Below, piece by piece: positions 9,657 through 16,854 of a stretch of DNA of 64,000 nt (position 1 is its first letter; every line of letters starts with the position of its first letter). This DNA comes from Runella sp. SP2 (GTDB taxonomy: Bacteria > Bacteroidota > Bacteroidia > Cytophagales > Spirosomataceae): contig NZ_CP031030.1 in NCBI RefSeq assembly GCF_003711225.1, forward strand, positions 4,402,001 to 4,466,000. Reading direction: 5' to 3'. A model generated the notes under the pieces. That model made no database searches. It was not told the origin of the DNA and saw only the letters and a list, made by a program, of their open reading frames with translations. The position numbers and the translations under genes are program-made.

Positions 9657-10097
9657 TTAAGGTTTCCACTCGTTAAGTTCAACCAAATATCCGTCGGGAT
9701 CAGGAACATAGATTTGAATGACTCCGTCAAAACGCGTTTGTTTGTGAAAAGGAAGTTTGAGGCGAGTTAGGTACGCTTCTGCTTTCTCCATCGAAGCCAC
9801 AAAAATCGCAAAATGGCTACCATTTCGGTCGTTGACCACGGGCTGTGTACGTCCTGCCAACAGGTGAATTTGTTGGTCGGTGCCAATTTTAAACCACGCC
9901 CGAATCGCCTTTAAATTGTCAGGCACTTCAATGCGTTCCAATTGCAACACTTCCCCATAAAACTTCGCACTCGCCTGCAAATCGGCCACTTGCAGCGCGA
10001 TGTGGTTGTGTTTGATAATGCCAATTTTATCTTGAGAAAACCCCGAGAAAGATACCGACAATAACAGAATAGCGAAACAAAAAAAGAATGACTTCAT
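9657..10097 (-). CDS. Exported VOC (glyoxalase/bleomycin-resistance) family protein
   Basis: 146 residues with a signal peptide (MKSFFFCFAILLLSVSF, cleavage after SGFSQ) and one VOC module of two beta-alpha-beta-beta-beta units: HNHIALQVADLQASAKFYG at the start and YVPDPDGYLVELNEW at the end. The metal ligands typical of VOC enzymes are plausible at the first His and the last Glu. VOC proteins include isomerases, dioxygenases and binding proteins, so the reaction is open. The open frame extends to 10163, but the signal peptide and the promoter-like box at 10141-10148 argue for ATG 10097. Confidence 0.88.
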   Translation of the reverse strand: MKSFFFCFAILLLSVSFSGFSQDKIGIIKHNHIALQVADLQASAKFYGEVLQLERIEVPDNLKAIRAWFKIGTDQQIHLLAGRTQPVVNDRNGSHFAIFVASMEKAEAYLTRLKLPFHKQTRFDGVIQIYVPDPDGYLVELNEWKP

Positions 10098-10140
10098 GGG
10101 GAAATGAATAGTAAAAAGTGGGTCAATAGATTCTGTTCTC

Positions 10141-10148
10141 CAAAAGTA
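10141..10148 (-). promoter_or_regulatory. Bacteroidota -7 box for the VOC gene
   Basis: Reads TACTTTTG on the minus strand, 44 bases upstream of the ATG at 10097. It lies inside the longer open frame and so supports the shorter gene model. Confidence 0.5.
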
Positions 10149-10181
10149 TTTTTTTACTTGCATTTACCTACAACATCGCGT

Positions 10182-10236
10182 CATCTGGTTGTGAGCAACC
10201 AGATGCACAGACTACTCAGGTTTTGAGAAACCTGAG
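10182..10236. repeat. Two adjacent hairpins of the TGAG-loop family
   Basis: First hairpin 10182-10205: perfect ten-base arms (CATCTGGTTG / CAACCAGATG) around loop TGAG. Second hairpin 10215-10236: nine-base arms (CTCAGGTTT / AAACCTGAG) with the same TGAG loop. Both lie between the small hypothetical gene and the VOC gene. Confidence 0.8.
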
Positions 10237-10260
10237 GCACCCTACATTCGACATTCAAAA

Positions 10261-10548
10261 TCACAGCCACATCTTCACCAGTTCTTCCCATTCTTGTTCC
10301 AAAGAATACGAAGGCATTTCGGCACGGGCGCGACGATACCAGTAGCCTGCGTTCCATTGGTCGCCTTCTTTGCGGTGCAAATACGCGTGCAAGCGGTCAT
10401 AGTCGCGCGTACCTTCGCGCGCCTGAGCTATATCGTGTGCTTCGTCCCACTGCCCTTTGGCATCGTGCCACAAAGCTTTCACTAAAATAGGACAATCGAT
10501 AGGTGGTTTCGCCGACGAAAGGCTTTGTTTAAAATCGTTTAATGTCAT
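10261..10548 (-). CDS. Small conserved hypothetical protein
   Basis: 95 residues, soluble, with no signal peptide. It is rich in Trp, Asp and Arg (QWDEAHDIAQ, DRLHAYLHRKEGD, NAGYWYRRA), with a helical pattern like a TPR-type repeat. Similar short proteins occur in many bacteria, but I know no assigned function. ATG at 10548. Monocistronic, divergent from the desaturase gene. Confidence 0.75.
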   Translation of the reverse strand: MTLNDFKQSLSSAKPPIDCPILVKALWHDAKGQWDEAHDIAQAREGTRDYDRLHAYLHRKEGDQWNAGYWYRRARAEMPSYSLEQEWEELVKMWL

Positions 10549-10614
10549 TTTCTATGAAATTTTAAAAAACAAAGAAACCTGATTTTTCTCATCTTTTCTT
10601 CCAAACCCGACCGA

Positions 10615-10622
10615 TACTTTTG
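10615..10622 (+). promoter_or_regulatory. Bacteroidota -7 box for the desaturase gene
   Basis: TACTTTTG, a full TAnnTTTG match, 33 bases upstream of the ATG at 10656. Confidence 0.55.
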
Positions 10623-10655
10623 TGGTAGTATAGTCACAATTCATTTTCTCCGTTT

Positions 10656-11408
10656 ATGTATATTCTTGTCTTTTTTGTAGCCCACTGGTATTTGTCTCTT
10701 TTGATGCAAACCTTCTTCTTGCACCGTTATGCCGCTCATAAAATGTTTATAATGAGCCCGTTTTGGGAAAAATTCTTTTACACACTTACCTTTATTTTTC
10801 AAGGCTCTTCGTTTTTGAGCCCGTATGCGTATGGGGTAATGCACCGCCTTCACCACGCCTATGCCGACACCGAAGAAGACCCTCATTCGCCGAGTTTTTC
10901 GTCGAGTCTTTTTGACATGATGTGGAAAACCAAGAATTATTACAACAACATTTTACACCGCGAAGACCAAATTCCTGCCAAATTTAAGAAGGATGTGCCC
11001 CATTGGCAATTTATGGAGCGCCTAGGCGATTATTGGATTATTCGTATTGGTTGGGGAGTTTTGTACACGTTGTTTTATATCAAATTTGCGACGGCTTGGT
11101 GGATGTTTTTGTTGTTACCCATTCACTTTTTGATGGGGCCTGTCCACGGAGTTATTATCAACTGGTACGCGCACAAGTACGGTTATACCAATTTCAAGGT
11201 AAACGATACAGCCAAAAATCTGCTTCCGTTCGACTTTTTGATGATGGGAGAATCGTATCACAACAACCACCACAAATTAGGTGGCAGGGCCAACTTTGGC
11301 GTAAAATGGCATGAGTTTGACCCTACCTATCCGTTCATTTTATTCCTGAACGCAACGGGTATCATCAAACTCAAGCGTAACAATGATTTGAATTATATGC
11401 CTAGCTAG
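10656..11408 (+). CDS. Membrane acyl-CoA/acyl-lipid desaturase
   Basis: A 250-residue membrane di-iron desaturase that introduces a double bond into fatty acyl chains, used to adjust membrane fluidity. The three histidine boxes are visible: HRYAAH (H23 and H28), HRLHH (H63, H66, H67) and HNNHH (H202, H205, H206). At least four hydrophobic segments lie between them, as expected for an integral membrane enzyme of the stearoyl-CoA delta-9 class. It is shorter than eukaryotic members but normal for bacterial ones. Single gene with its own promoter-like box, convergent with folD. Confidence 0.92.
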   Translation: MYILVFFVAHWYLSLLMQTFFLHRYAAHKMFIMSPFWEKFFYTLTFIFQGSSFLSPYAYGVMHRLHHAYADTEEDPHSPSFSSSLFDMMWKTKNYYNNILHREDQIPAKFKKDVPHWQFMERLGDYWIIRIGWGVLYTLFYIKFATAWWMFLLLPIHFLMGPVHGVIINWYAHKYGYTNFKVNDTAKNLLPFDFLMMGESYHNNHHKLGGRANFGVKWHEFDPTYPFILFLNATGIIKLKRNNDLNYMPS

Positions 11409-11417
11409 ATAAAGTTA

Positions 11418-11476
11418 TTGGTTATCTGTTAACCGTTATTCGTACTAGTGACAAATAACAGTTGACAGATAACCAA
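11418..11476. terminator. Long hairpin between convergent desaturase and folD genes
   Basis: Arms of 16 bases (11418-11433, TTGGTTATCTGTTAAC; 11461-11476) match at 15 of 16 positions, with a further inner pairing. It ends five bases before the folD stop and probably acts as a bidirectional terminator. Confidence 0.6.
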
Positions 11477-11481
11477 ATCCC

Positions 11482-12363
11482 CTACTTAAAAATAGCTTTC
11501 TTCGAGGCCAAAAGTGTGTTGGTCATCAAGCCGCAGATAGTCATTAGCCCTACTCCGCCTGGTACAGGGGTAATGTAGCTTGATTTGGGCGCTACTTCAT
11601 CAAACTTGACGTCGCCTTTAATGGCAAAACCACTTTTTTTGGATTCATCCACCACGCGCGTGATACCAACGTCAATCACAACTGCGCCTTCTTTTACATA
11701 GTCAGCGGTGATAAACTCGGGGCGCCCTAAGGCCGCAATCAAGATGTCGGCGCTTTGGCAGACCTCTTTTAAGTTGTGCGTACGGCTGTGGCAAATTGTC
11801 ACGGTAGCGTTGCCTGGGGCGGTATTTCGTTGCATCAAAATACTCATCGGAAGCCCCACAATTTGACTACGGCCTACTACTACGCAGTGCTTGCCAGCGG
11901 TGTCGATGTTGTAGCGTTTTAGCATTTCCAAAATCCCAAACGGGGTAGCCGAAATGTACGCGGGCAAGCCTTTGCACATACGCCCTACGTTGATGGGGTG
12001 AAAGCCGTCCACGTCTTTTTCAGGGGCTACTGCTTCCATCACGGTGTTTTCTGAAATGTGAGAAGGAAGCGGCAACTGTACGATAAAACCGTCGATGTCT
12101 GCGTCGTTGTTGAGGGCTTCGATGTGCGCTAGCACCTCCGCTTCCGAAGTAGTTTCGGGCAAACGCACGAGCGTTGATTTAAAACCAACTTCTTCGCAGC
12201 TTTTGATTTTTGACGCTACGTAGGTTTCACTTGCGCCGTTGTTTCCTACCAAAATCGCCGCCAAATGGGGCGTTTTTCCGCCTTCCGCTTTGATTTTATC
12301 TACTTCTACTTTGATTTCGGCTTTTACCTGCGCCGACAGGGCCTTACCGTCTAAAAGTTGCAT
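11482..12363 (-). CDS. folD: Bifunctional methylenetetrahydrofolate dehydrogenase / methenyltetrahydrofolate cyclohydrolase
   Basis: Converts 5,10-methylene-THF to 10-formyl-THF in two steps for purine and formyl-Met synthesis. The 293-residue length is standard. Signatures: [15 protein letters not shown] with the catalytic Lys, PLPSHI followed by [10 protein letters not shown], the NAD(P)-binding segment [16 protein letters not shown], and [10 protein letters not shown] near the C-terminus. It is the last gene of a long minus-strand directon, 19 bases after hepT, although its housekeeping role suggests it may also have its own promoter. Confidence 0.97.
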   Translation of the reverse strand: MQLLDGKALSAQVKAEIKVEVDKIKAEGGKTPHLAAILVGNNGASETYVASKIKSCEEVGFKSTLVRLPETTSEAEVLAHIEALNNDADIDGFIVQLPLPSHISENTVMEAVAPEKDVDGFHPINVGRMCKGLPAYISATPFGILEMLKRYNIDTAGKHCVVVGRSQIVGLPMSILMQRNTAPGNATVTICHSRTHNLKEVCQSADILIAALGRPEFITADYVKEGAVVIDVGITRVVDESKKSGFAIKGDVKFDEVAPKSSYITPVPGGVGLMTICGLMTNTLLASKKAIFK

Positions 12364-12382
12364 TTTGTATGTATAAATATTC

Positions 12383-12718
12383 TTAACTGTTCAACAACTG
12401 TTGTACTTCTACCTTTAGAATAGGGAGATAATTAATGATTATAGCCCAAATATTAACTGGTTCGATTGTATCATATCCATGAATTATTTTGTTTCGAGTA
12501 TCAACAATCCGACGAGCGTTCGAAATTGGAATAGTCGGACTTAACTTTAGCAAATTATTCATTGCCTCACCAATTATTTCTAAATTTCGCTCCACGGCAT
12601 CTTGAAGCATATCATTTGAAACGTAATTTTCATAGATTTTAGGCTCTCCAATATATTTTTCAATATTGTCGATAGCCATTGCAATATCAAAAAGATATTT
12701 TTTGACTTTATTGTCCAT
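12383..12718 (-). CDS. hepT: HepT-type RNase toxin (DUF86)
   Basis: 111 residues, all-helical HEPN fold. The RNase motif R-x4-H-x-Y is intact as RNKIIHGY (about residues 87-94). In the known MntA-HepT systems HepT cleaves RNA and is silenced when the partner MntA adds AMP to the tyrosine of this motif. The gene overlaps the end of mntA by 11 bases, the usual arrangement. Base composition is more A/T-rich than the neighbouring sirtuin and folD, consistent with later acquisition. Confidence 0.88.
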   Translation of the reverse strand: MDNKVKKYLFDIAMAIDNIEKYIGEPKIYENYVSNDMLQDAVERNLEIIGEAMNNLLKLSPTIPISNARRIVDTRNKIIHGYDTIEPVNIWAIIINYLPILKVEVQQLLNS

Positions 12719-13016
12719 ACACTAACTCCCTAGTATTCAATACTTCTTTAATAAAGTAAGGGTTTTTAAGTGAATTTTCCGTCAATAAATCAACTTCTCT
12801 CTTAAAAACTGTTTTTAGAGCATCATACAAAGACCACCATAATTCCCCTTTCTCTAGCGGTTCAATTTCTTTGTCAAACGATATTAAAAAATCAATATCG
12901 CTCTCATCATTGAGGTTTTCAGTTGCTCCTGAACCAAACACATAGGCTCTTTCAACCTTGTGTGTTTGAAAAATTGTTTTTAACTGGGATAAATTATCTT
13001 TTATTAAACGATTCAT
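12708..13016 (-). CDS. mntA: MntA-type minimal nucleotidyltransferase antitoxin
   Basis: 102 residues. The nucleotidyltransferase motif G-S-x10-D-x-D is complete (GSGATENLNDESDID, about residues 28-42), with a third acidic position expected in EREVDLL. In characterised pairs this protein AMPylates HepT and neutralises it. It starts with ATG at 13016, six bases after the sirtuin stop codon, and precedes hepT with overlap. The substrate motif is intact, so the module is predicted to be active. Confidence 0.88.
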   Translation of the reverse strand: MNRLIKDNLSQLKTIFQTHKVERAYVFGSGATENLNDESDIDFLISFDKEIEPLEKGELWWSLYDALKTVFKREVDLLTENSLKNPYFIKEVLNTRELVYGQ

Positions 13017-13022
13017 GATTTT

Positions 13023-13733
13023 CTACAAATACTTTTCCAACAACGTCTCTTTCAACAGCTCCATACCCACCGTTGCTTTTTCGGGAATAAACGTGACATA
13101 CTTGGTACTCCCAGCCAGCTCTGGCGTTTTGGGGTCAACCACGAAAATCGGCACACGGGGACGAACGTAGTACACCAAGCCCGCCGCAGGATATACCACC
13201 AACGACGTGCCAACCACTACAAAAATATCGGCTTGCTCAGTCAGTTCAACGGCGGGTTCCATCATGGGTACTTCTTCGTGAAACCACACAATGTTGGGGC
13301 GTAGTTGGCTGCCAAGTTCGCATTTGTCGCCTAAATTCAGCTCCCACCCTTTGATGTCATACACTAAACGGGGGTCTTTCGTACTGCGCGATTGGAAAAG
13401 CTCACCGTGAAGGTGTAATACGTTGGTAGAACCAGCTTTCTCGTGTAAATTATCGACGTTTTGGGTAATAATCTGAACGTCAAAGTGTTGCTCCAACTCC
13501 GCCAAAATCAAATGAGCTGCATTTGGCTCGACGGAAAGCGCCTGTTTGCGGCGTTCGTTGTAAAAATCAAGTACTAACTGCGGGTTTTTGCGCCAGCCCT
13601 CGGGCGTGGCCACGTCCTCAATGCTATATCCTTCCCACAATCCATCCGAATCGCGAAAGGTTTTAATACCGCTTTCGGCGCTGATACCCGCGCCTGACAG
13701 GACGACTAACTTTTTTTTGGGCGACGATGACAT
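13023..13733 (-). CDS. cobB: Sir2-family NAD-dependent protein deacylase
   Basis: Removes acyl groups from lysine side chains using NAD. 236 residues. NAD-binding GAGIS at 14-18, QNVDNLH at 91-97 and catalytic H109 in LHLHGEL are all present. FYNERR (Y58, R61) matches the Tyr/Arg pair of class III sirtuins that prefer succinyl or malonyl lysine, so desuccinylation is plausible. Only one cysteine lies in the region that normally binds structural zinc (C138), so the four-Cys zinc site is absent. ATG at 13733 overlaps the end of the upstream hydrolase gene by 71 bases in another frame. Confidence 0.93.
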   Translation of the reverse strand: MSSSPKKKLVVLSGAGISAESGIKTFRDSDGLWEGYSIEDVATPEGWRKNPQLVLDFYNERRKQALSVEPNAAHLILAELEQHFDVQIITQNVDNLHEKAGSTNVLHLHGELFQSRSTKDPRLVYDIKGWELNLGDKCELGSQLRPNIVWFHEEVPMMEPAVELTEQADIFVVVGTSLVVYPAAGLVYYVRPRVPIFVVDPKTPELAGSTKYVTFIPEKATVGMELLKETLLEKYL

Positions 13734-14685
13734 TCGTTTCGGGGATAAATGATTGTAAGAACGTATTTACTTTTGCGTAAAACACCGCAGGATTGTCCAA
13801 CCAAGGAAAATGATGCGCTCGGTCAATCACCGCAATGGAGGCAGCAGGCAATGCCTTTTTCCAATAGTTCACCAACCCGCTGAGGTTGAACCGTTGCCGC
13901 GACAATACCACCATGACGGGGATGCCGCGCTGACGAATGCTGGTAACACAATCAAACGGATTAGGAACAAATTTACTACTTACCCTGCTCTTTACGTCGA
14001 TATTCTGAATTTTTTCGTACAAAAACCCTGCCGCTATGGGCTCGTGAAGGGTATCGTGTACGTAAGTGGCGGCCTGAAAACCCATGATGGCTTTGGCGCG
14101 TGCCACCGAATCGGGCGCAATTGTCTGAAGGTGCTGTTGTAGTTTTTCAAACCGCCGATTGATGACTTCTTGCGACAACATTCCCGAAAAACCGTAATCC
14201 TCGTGCGTGTCAAAATACACATCCGAACTATTTGGTAAAGTTGTCATCGACACGGGATTCACAAGAATGAGCTGGCCCAAATGCGAACCCGCTTGCGACG
14301 CGTACGCACAGGCGATTTTGGCTCCAAACCCGTGCGCCATCACCGACCATTTCGGGATGCGCAATACCATTCGGAGGGCTTCAATGTCGGCCACGGCTTT
14401 GTTAAAGTTGACCGTTGAGTCACTGATGTACGGAAAACGGCTTTTGCCTGTTGCACGCGGGTCGTAGAAGACAACGCGATTGGTTTCCGATAGCTTTTGG
14501 ACGAGTTCTTTTAAGTAGCTCGAAGAATTTCCCACGTCACTAACGACGAGGACAGGATTGCCACTTCCTACTATTTTGAAGTACAAATTAGCACCGCTGT
14601 TACAGATAGCCCACCCTTCGTTTTGGGATCTACTCTCCAACACCACCAATAAAAACGCGATTATAAAGGGTAAAGCTTTTCTCAT
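13663..14685 (-). CDS. Exported alpha/beta-hydrolase-fold protein, probable pseudoenzyme
   Basis: 340 residues with a signal peptide (about 1-20) and an alpha/beta hydrolase core. The nucleophile elbow that normally reads G-x-S-x-G is AHGFG at 117-121, with Gly119 in place of Ser. The acidic position is unclear, and a late His is present (DRAHHFPWLDNP). It may therefore be inactive or a binding protein. The C-terminal tail is strongly basic (RRGYQRRKRY) and is encoded inside the first 71 bases of the sirtuin gene. It begins six bases after the vapC-like fragment. Confidence 0.82.
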   Translation of the reverse strand: MRKALPFIIAFLLVVLESRSQNEGWAICNSGANLYFKIVGSGNPVLVVSDVGNSSSYLKELVQKLSETNRVVFYDPRATGKSRFPYISDSTVNFNKAVADIEALRMVLRIPKWSVMAHGFGAKIACAYASQAGSHLGQLILVNPVSMTTLPNSSDVYFDTHEDYGFSGMLSQEVINRRFEKLQQHLQTIAPDSVARAKAIMGFQAATYVHDTLHEPIAAGFLYEKIQNIDVKSRVSSKFVPNPFDCVTSIRQRGIPVMVVLSRQRFNLSGLVNYWKKALPAASIAVIDRAHHFPWLDNPAVFYAKVNTFLQSFIPETNVIVAQKKVSRPVRRGYQRRKRY

Positions 14686-14691
14686 CGGTTA

Positions 14692-15318
14692 CTATTCCCA
14701 CAAAGTCCTAACAAAAGCAGAATTAATTATTTTCGGGTCGTTAGTGAGCACCTCAAGCTGTAAAAACCTGCCAACTCCTGCAATAAGTCTATCGTGTAGT
14801 TCAGGAATATCGGTTATCTCAAATGCGGATTTAATATCCTCCATCCCGTGCGTAAATACTACAAACCTATCTTTTGAATCCAATATCAGTTTTTCAACTG
14901 CTTGCAAACTAGTACGTTGTTTATTAAGTTTCTTTATAATTTACCCACGGATTTACGCTGATTCTAAAACCGCAGATAACCGCAGATTTTGGGTGATTAA
15001 TTCGGCTAATGAGCTTATCTGCGCCAATCCGCGTTGAATTTTAATCTGCGTTTATCTGCGGGATAAAAAATATCATACTACTTTTCAAACAAGGTACTAG
15101 TGTCTATTCTATTTTTTTTCCGATAGGTAGGCAATCTCTGCCAAAACCGTCCCAGGAATAAAAATTTGAGAATTGGAGGCAAGTAAAGAGGTAGTTGCTT
15201 CAAAAATGCCTTTTACCTTGGCTGGAAGTTTACGATTTTCCAGCCAAAGCACTAAAGCCATCGTATCAGTTACGTACTTTTTGGGAGTTATCTCAGCATC
15301 GTTTTGGTCGTTACTCAT
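14692..15318 (-). pseudogene. PIN-domain (VapC-like) toxin gene interrupted by a 182-bp element
   Basis: The N-terminal half (15318 to 15109) reads YVTDTMALVLWLE ... AEIAYLSEKK then stops. The C-terminal half (from about 14934 to 14692) reads LQAVEKLILDSKDRF ... IPELHDRLIAGVG ... LTNDPKI. Together these supply the four acidic positions expected of a PIN nuclease. Between them lies a MITE-like element (14914-15095) flanked by ACTAGT duplications. Removing it joins codons for RIDTSLQAVEKL, but a run of eight A's at 15112-15119 (minus strand) then puts the N-terminal half one base out of frame, a second lesion. No functional toxin is expected. Confidence 0.88.
14914..15095. mobile_element. MITE-like palindromic element, 182 bp, with 6-bp target duplication
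   Basis: Flanked by direct repeats ACTAGT at 14908-14913 and 15096-15101. Its ends are inverted: ACGTTGTTT at the left and ACCTTGTTT read inward from the right. Inside is a long inverted repeat, CCGCAGATAACCGCAGATT (14970-14988) against 15043-15061, matching at 18 of 19 positions. It carries no coding capacity. Part of it (ATCTGCGCCAATCCGCG) recurs near 58108-58124. Confidence 0.82.
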
Positions 15319-15529
15319 TCGGATACAGCTCTTTATAATTCAAAAACTCTTCCTCTACATGAGTCATCTCCGACTGGCCAGCTACCAATAGATTGTTGTG
15401 AACATCTATCATGTATTGCTCCTGTTTTTGGTTCAAGAATTCAACAAAATCAAACACCTCCCGAAGTAAGTGTTCGGGTAATAATGCTGTTTTTTCTTGA
15501 ATAGCCTTCCGAAGTTCAATCGCTCCCAT
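15311..15529 (-). CDS. VapB-like antitoxin (DUF2281 type)
   Basis: 72 residues. The pattern ELRKAIQEKTALLPEHLLREVFDFVEFL is typical of small DUF2281/VapB-type antitoxins: an N-terminal dimerising segment and an acidic C-terminus that would wrap the toxin. Its end overlaps the start of the PIN-toxin gene by eight bases, the normal antitoxin-first order. The toxin is broken, so this antitoxin is orphaned. ATG at 15529 lies 12 bases after the argG stop, so read-through from argG is possible. Confidence 0.8.
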   Translation of the reverse strand: MGAIELRKAIQEKTALLPEHLLREVFDFVEFLNQKQEQYMIDVHNNLLVAGQSEMTHVEEEFLNYKELYPNE

Positions 15530-15541
15530 ACTAAAGACGAA

Positions 15542-16741
15542 TTACTGATTCAACTCACTAATTTTCTGATAAATCATCACTTGGTTTGACGCTACTTTGG
15601 CAAAACCACGAACGTCGTCGCCTGTCCAAGCGTTGTTCATTTCGCCATAGCTACCAAACACCGACGACATCAAATCGTATTTTGATTCAATGCCTTCAAC
15701 GTGGAAACGGTACGGTGCCAAATGAACGTGCACCAATCCCGAAACGTGTGCTTGGGTATCGGCCAAGAATGTCTCGATGTTGCGCATCACAGGCTCCATA
15801 AATTGGCCTTTGTGCAACAGACTTCCGTACCAGTTGGCCAATTGTTCTTTCCAGTACAATTGTTGCTCGCTCAATACGTGTTTTTCCAAGGTATGGTGCG
15901 CTTTGATAATCACCAACGGTGCGGCGGCTTCAAAGCCAACGCGTCCTTTGATACCGATGATGGTGTCACCCACGTGGATATCGCGTCCGATACCGAAAGG
16001 TGCGGCAATTTCGGTCAATTTTTGAATTACTTCTACCGCGCTCATTGCTTCGTCATTGAGTGAGCAAAGTTCTCCTTTTTCAAAGCCCAACGTAACACGT
16101 TCGGCCTCGGTTTTACTTACTTGCGTTGGGAACGCGCTTTCTGGCAAGTAGTTGTTGGAAGTCAAGGTTTCTTTTCCACCTACCGATGTTCCCCACAAAC
16201 CTTTATTGATAGAATACGCTGCTTTATGCCATTCTTGGTCAACTCCTTTTGACTTTAAGTATTCGATTTCGGCTTCGCGTGAAAGGCGCATGTCGCGAAT
16301 CGGCGTGATGATTTCGGCTTCGGGCATGATGATACGGAACGCCATGTCAAAACGCACTTGGTCATTTCCTGCGCCTGTACTTCCGTGGGCAATGGCTGCT
16401 GCACCAATTTCTTTGGCAAACTCAGCCGCTGCAATCGCCTGAAAAATACGCTCAGCACTTACCGAAAGTGGGTACGTGTTATTTTTCAGAATGTTTCCAA
16501 AAATCAAGTATTTGATACACTCGTCGTAGTAAGCCGCTGTTTTTGAGATAGTCGCGTGCGACTTCACCCCCAACGAATACGCACGAGCTTCGATAGCTTT
16601 CAGTTCTTCGTCCGAAAAACCTCCTGTATCGACCAATACTGAGTGAACTTCGTAGCCTTTGTCTTCTGACAAATATTTGACACAAAACGAGGTATCAAGA
16701 CCTCCACTAAATGCTAAAACAACTTTCTTTTTTTCTGACAT
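15542..16741 (-). CDS. argG: Argininosuccinate synthase
   Basis: Joins citrulline and aspartate with ATP to form argininosuccinate in arginine synthesis. 399 residues, normal length. The PP-loop ATP motif is at the N-terminus (LAFSGGLDTSF), followed by GSTGAGNDQVRFD and SVGGKETLTSNNYLPE. I placed the start at ATG 16741 (MSEKKKVVLAF) because the upstream in-frame codon at 16756 is TTG and a TAnnTTTG box lies just upstream. It is preceded by a GNAT gene on the same strand, a common Bacteroidota arginine gene pairing. Confidence 0.97.
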   Translation of the reverse strand: MSEKKKVVLAFSGGLDTSFCVKYLSEDKGYEVHSVLVDTGGFSDEELKAIEARAYSLGVKSHATISKTAAYYDECIKYLIFGNILKNNTYPLSVSAERIFQAIAAAEFAKEIGAAAIAHGSTGAGNDQVRFDMAFRIIMPEAEIITPIRDMRLSREAEIEYLKSKGVDQEWHKAAYSINKGLWGTSVGGKETLTSNNYLPESAFPTQVSKTEAERVTLGFEKGELCSLNDEAMSAVEVIQKLTEIAAPFGIGRDIHVGDTIIGIKGRVGFEAAAPLVIIKAHHTLEKHVLSEQQLYWKEQLANWYGSLLHKGQFMEPVMRNIETFLADTQAHVSGLVHVHLAPYRFHVEGIESKYDLMSSVFGSYGEMNNAWTGDDVRGFAKVASNQVMIYQKISELNQ

Positions 16742-16766
16742 CGGTGGTAAATACAATTAGTTGCCG

Positions 16767-16774
16767 CAAAGTTA
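16767..16774 (-). promoter_or_regulatory. Bacteroidota -7 box for argG
   Basis: Reads TAACTTTG on the minus strand, a full TAnnTTTG match 26 bases upstream of the ATG at 16741. It lies downstream of the terminator that follows the GNAT gene, so argG can be expressed independently. Confidence 0.6.
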
Positions 16775-16797
16775 AGATAATCTAAGGAAGGTTACTA

Positions 16798-16833
16798 AAA
16801 AAATAAACCCGCTGACCTTAACGCCAGCGGGTT
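16798..16833 (-). terminator. Intrinsic terminator between the GNAT gene and argG
   Basis: On the minus strand AACCCGCTG pairs with CAGCGGGTT around a ten-base loop and is followed by TATTTTTTT. This is the shape of a strong rho-independent terminator, or of an attenuator for argG. Confidence 0.8.
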
Positions 16834-16854
16834 AGTATGCAAGGTAGGCTTTTA

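Noticed and set aside
14940-15062. Possible small RNA gene in the element inside the PIN toxin
   Set aside because: The stem is explained by the internal inverted repeat of the MITE-like element. No promoter or terminator pattern suggests an independent RNA.
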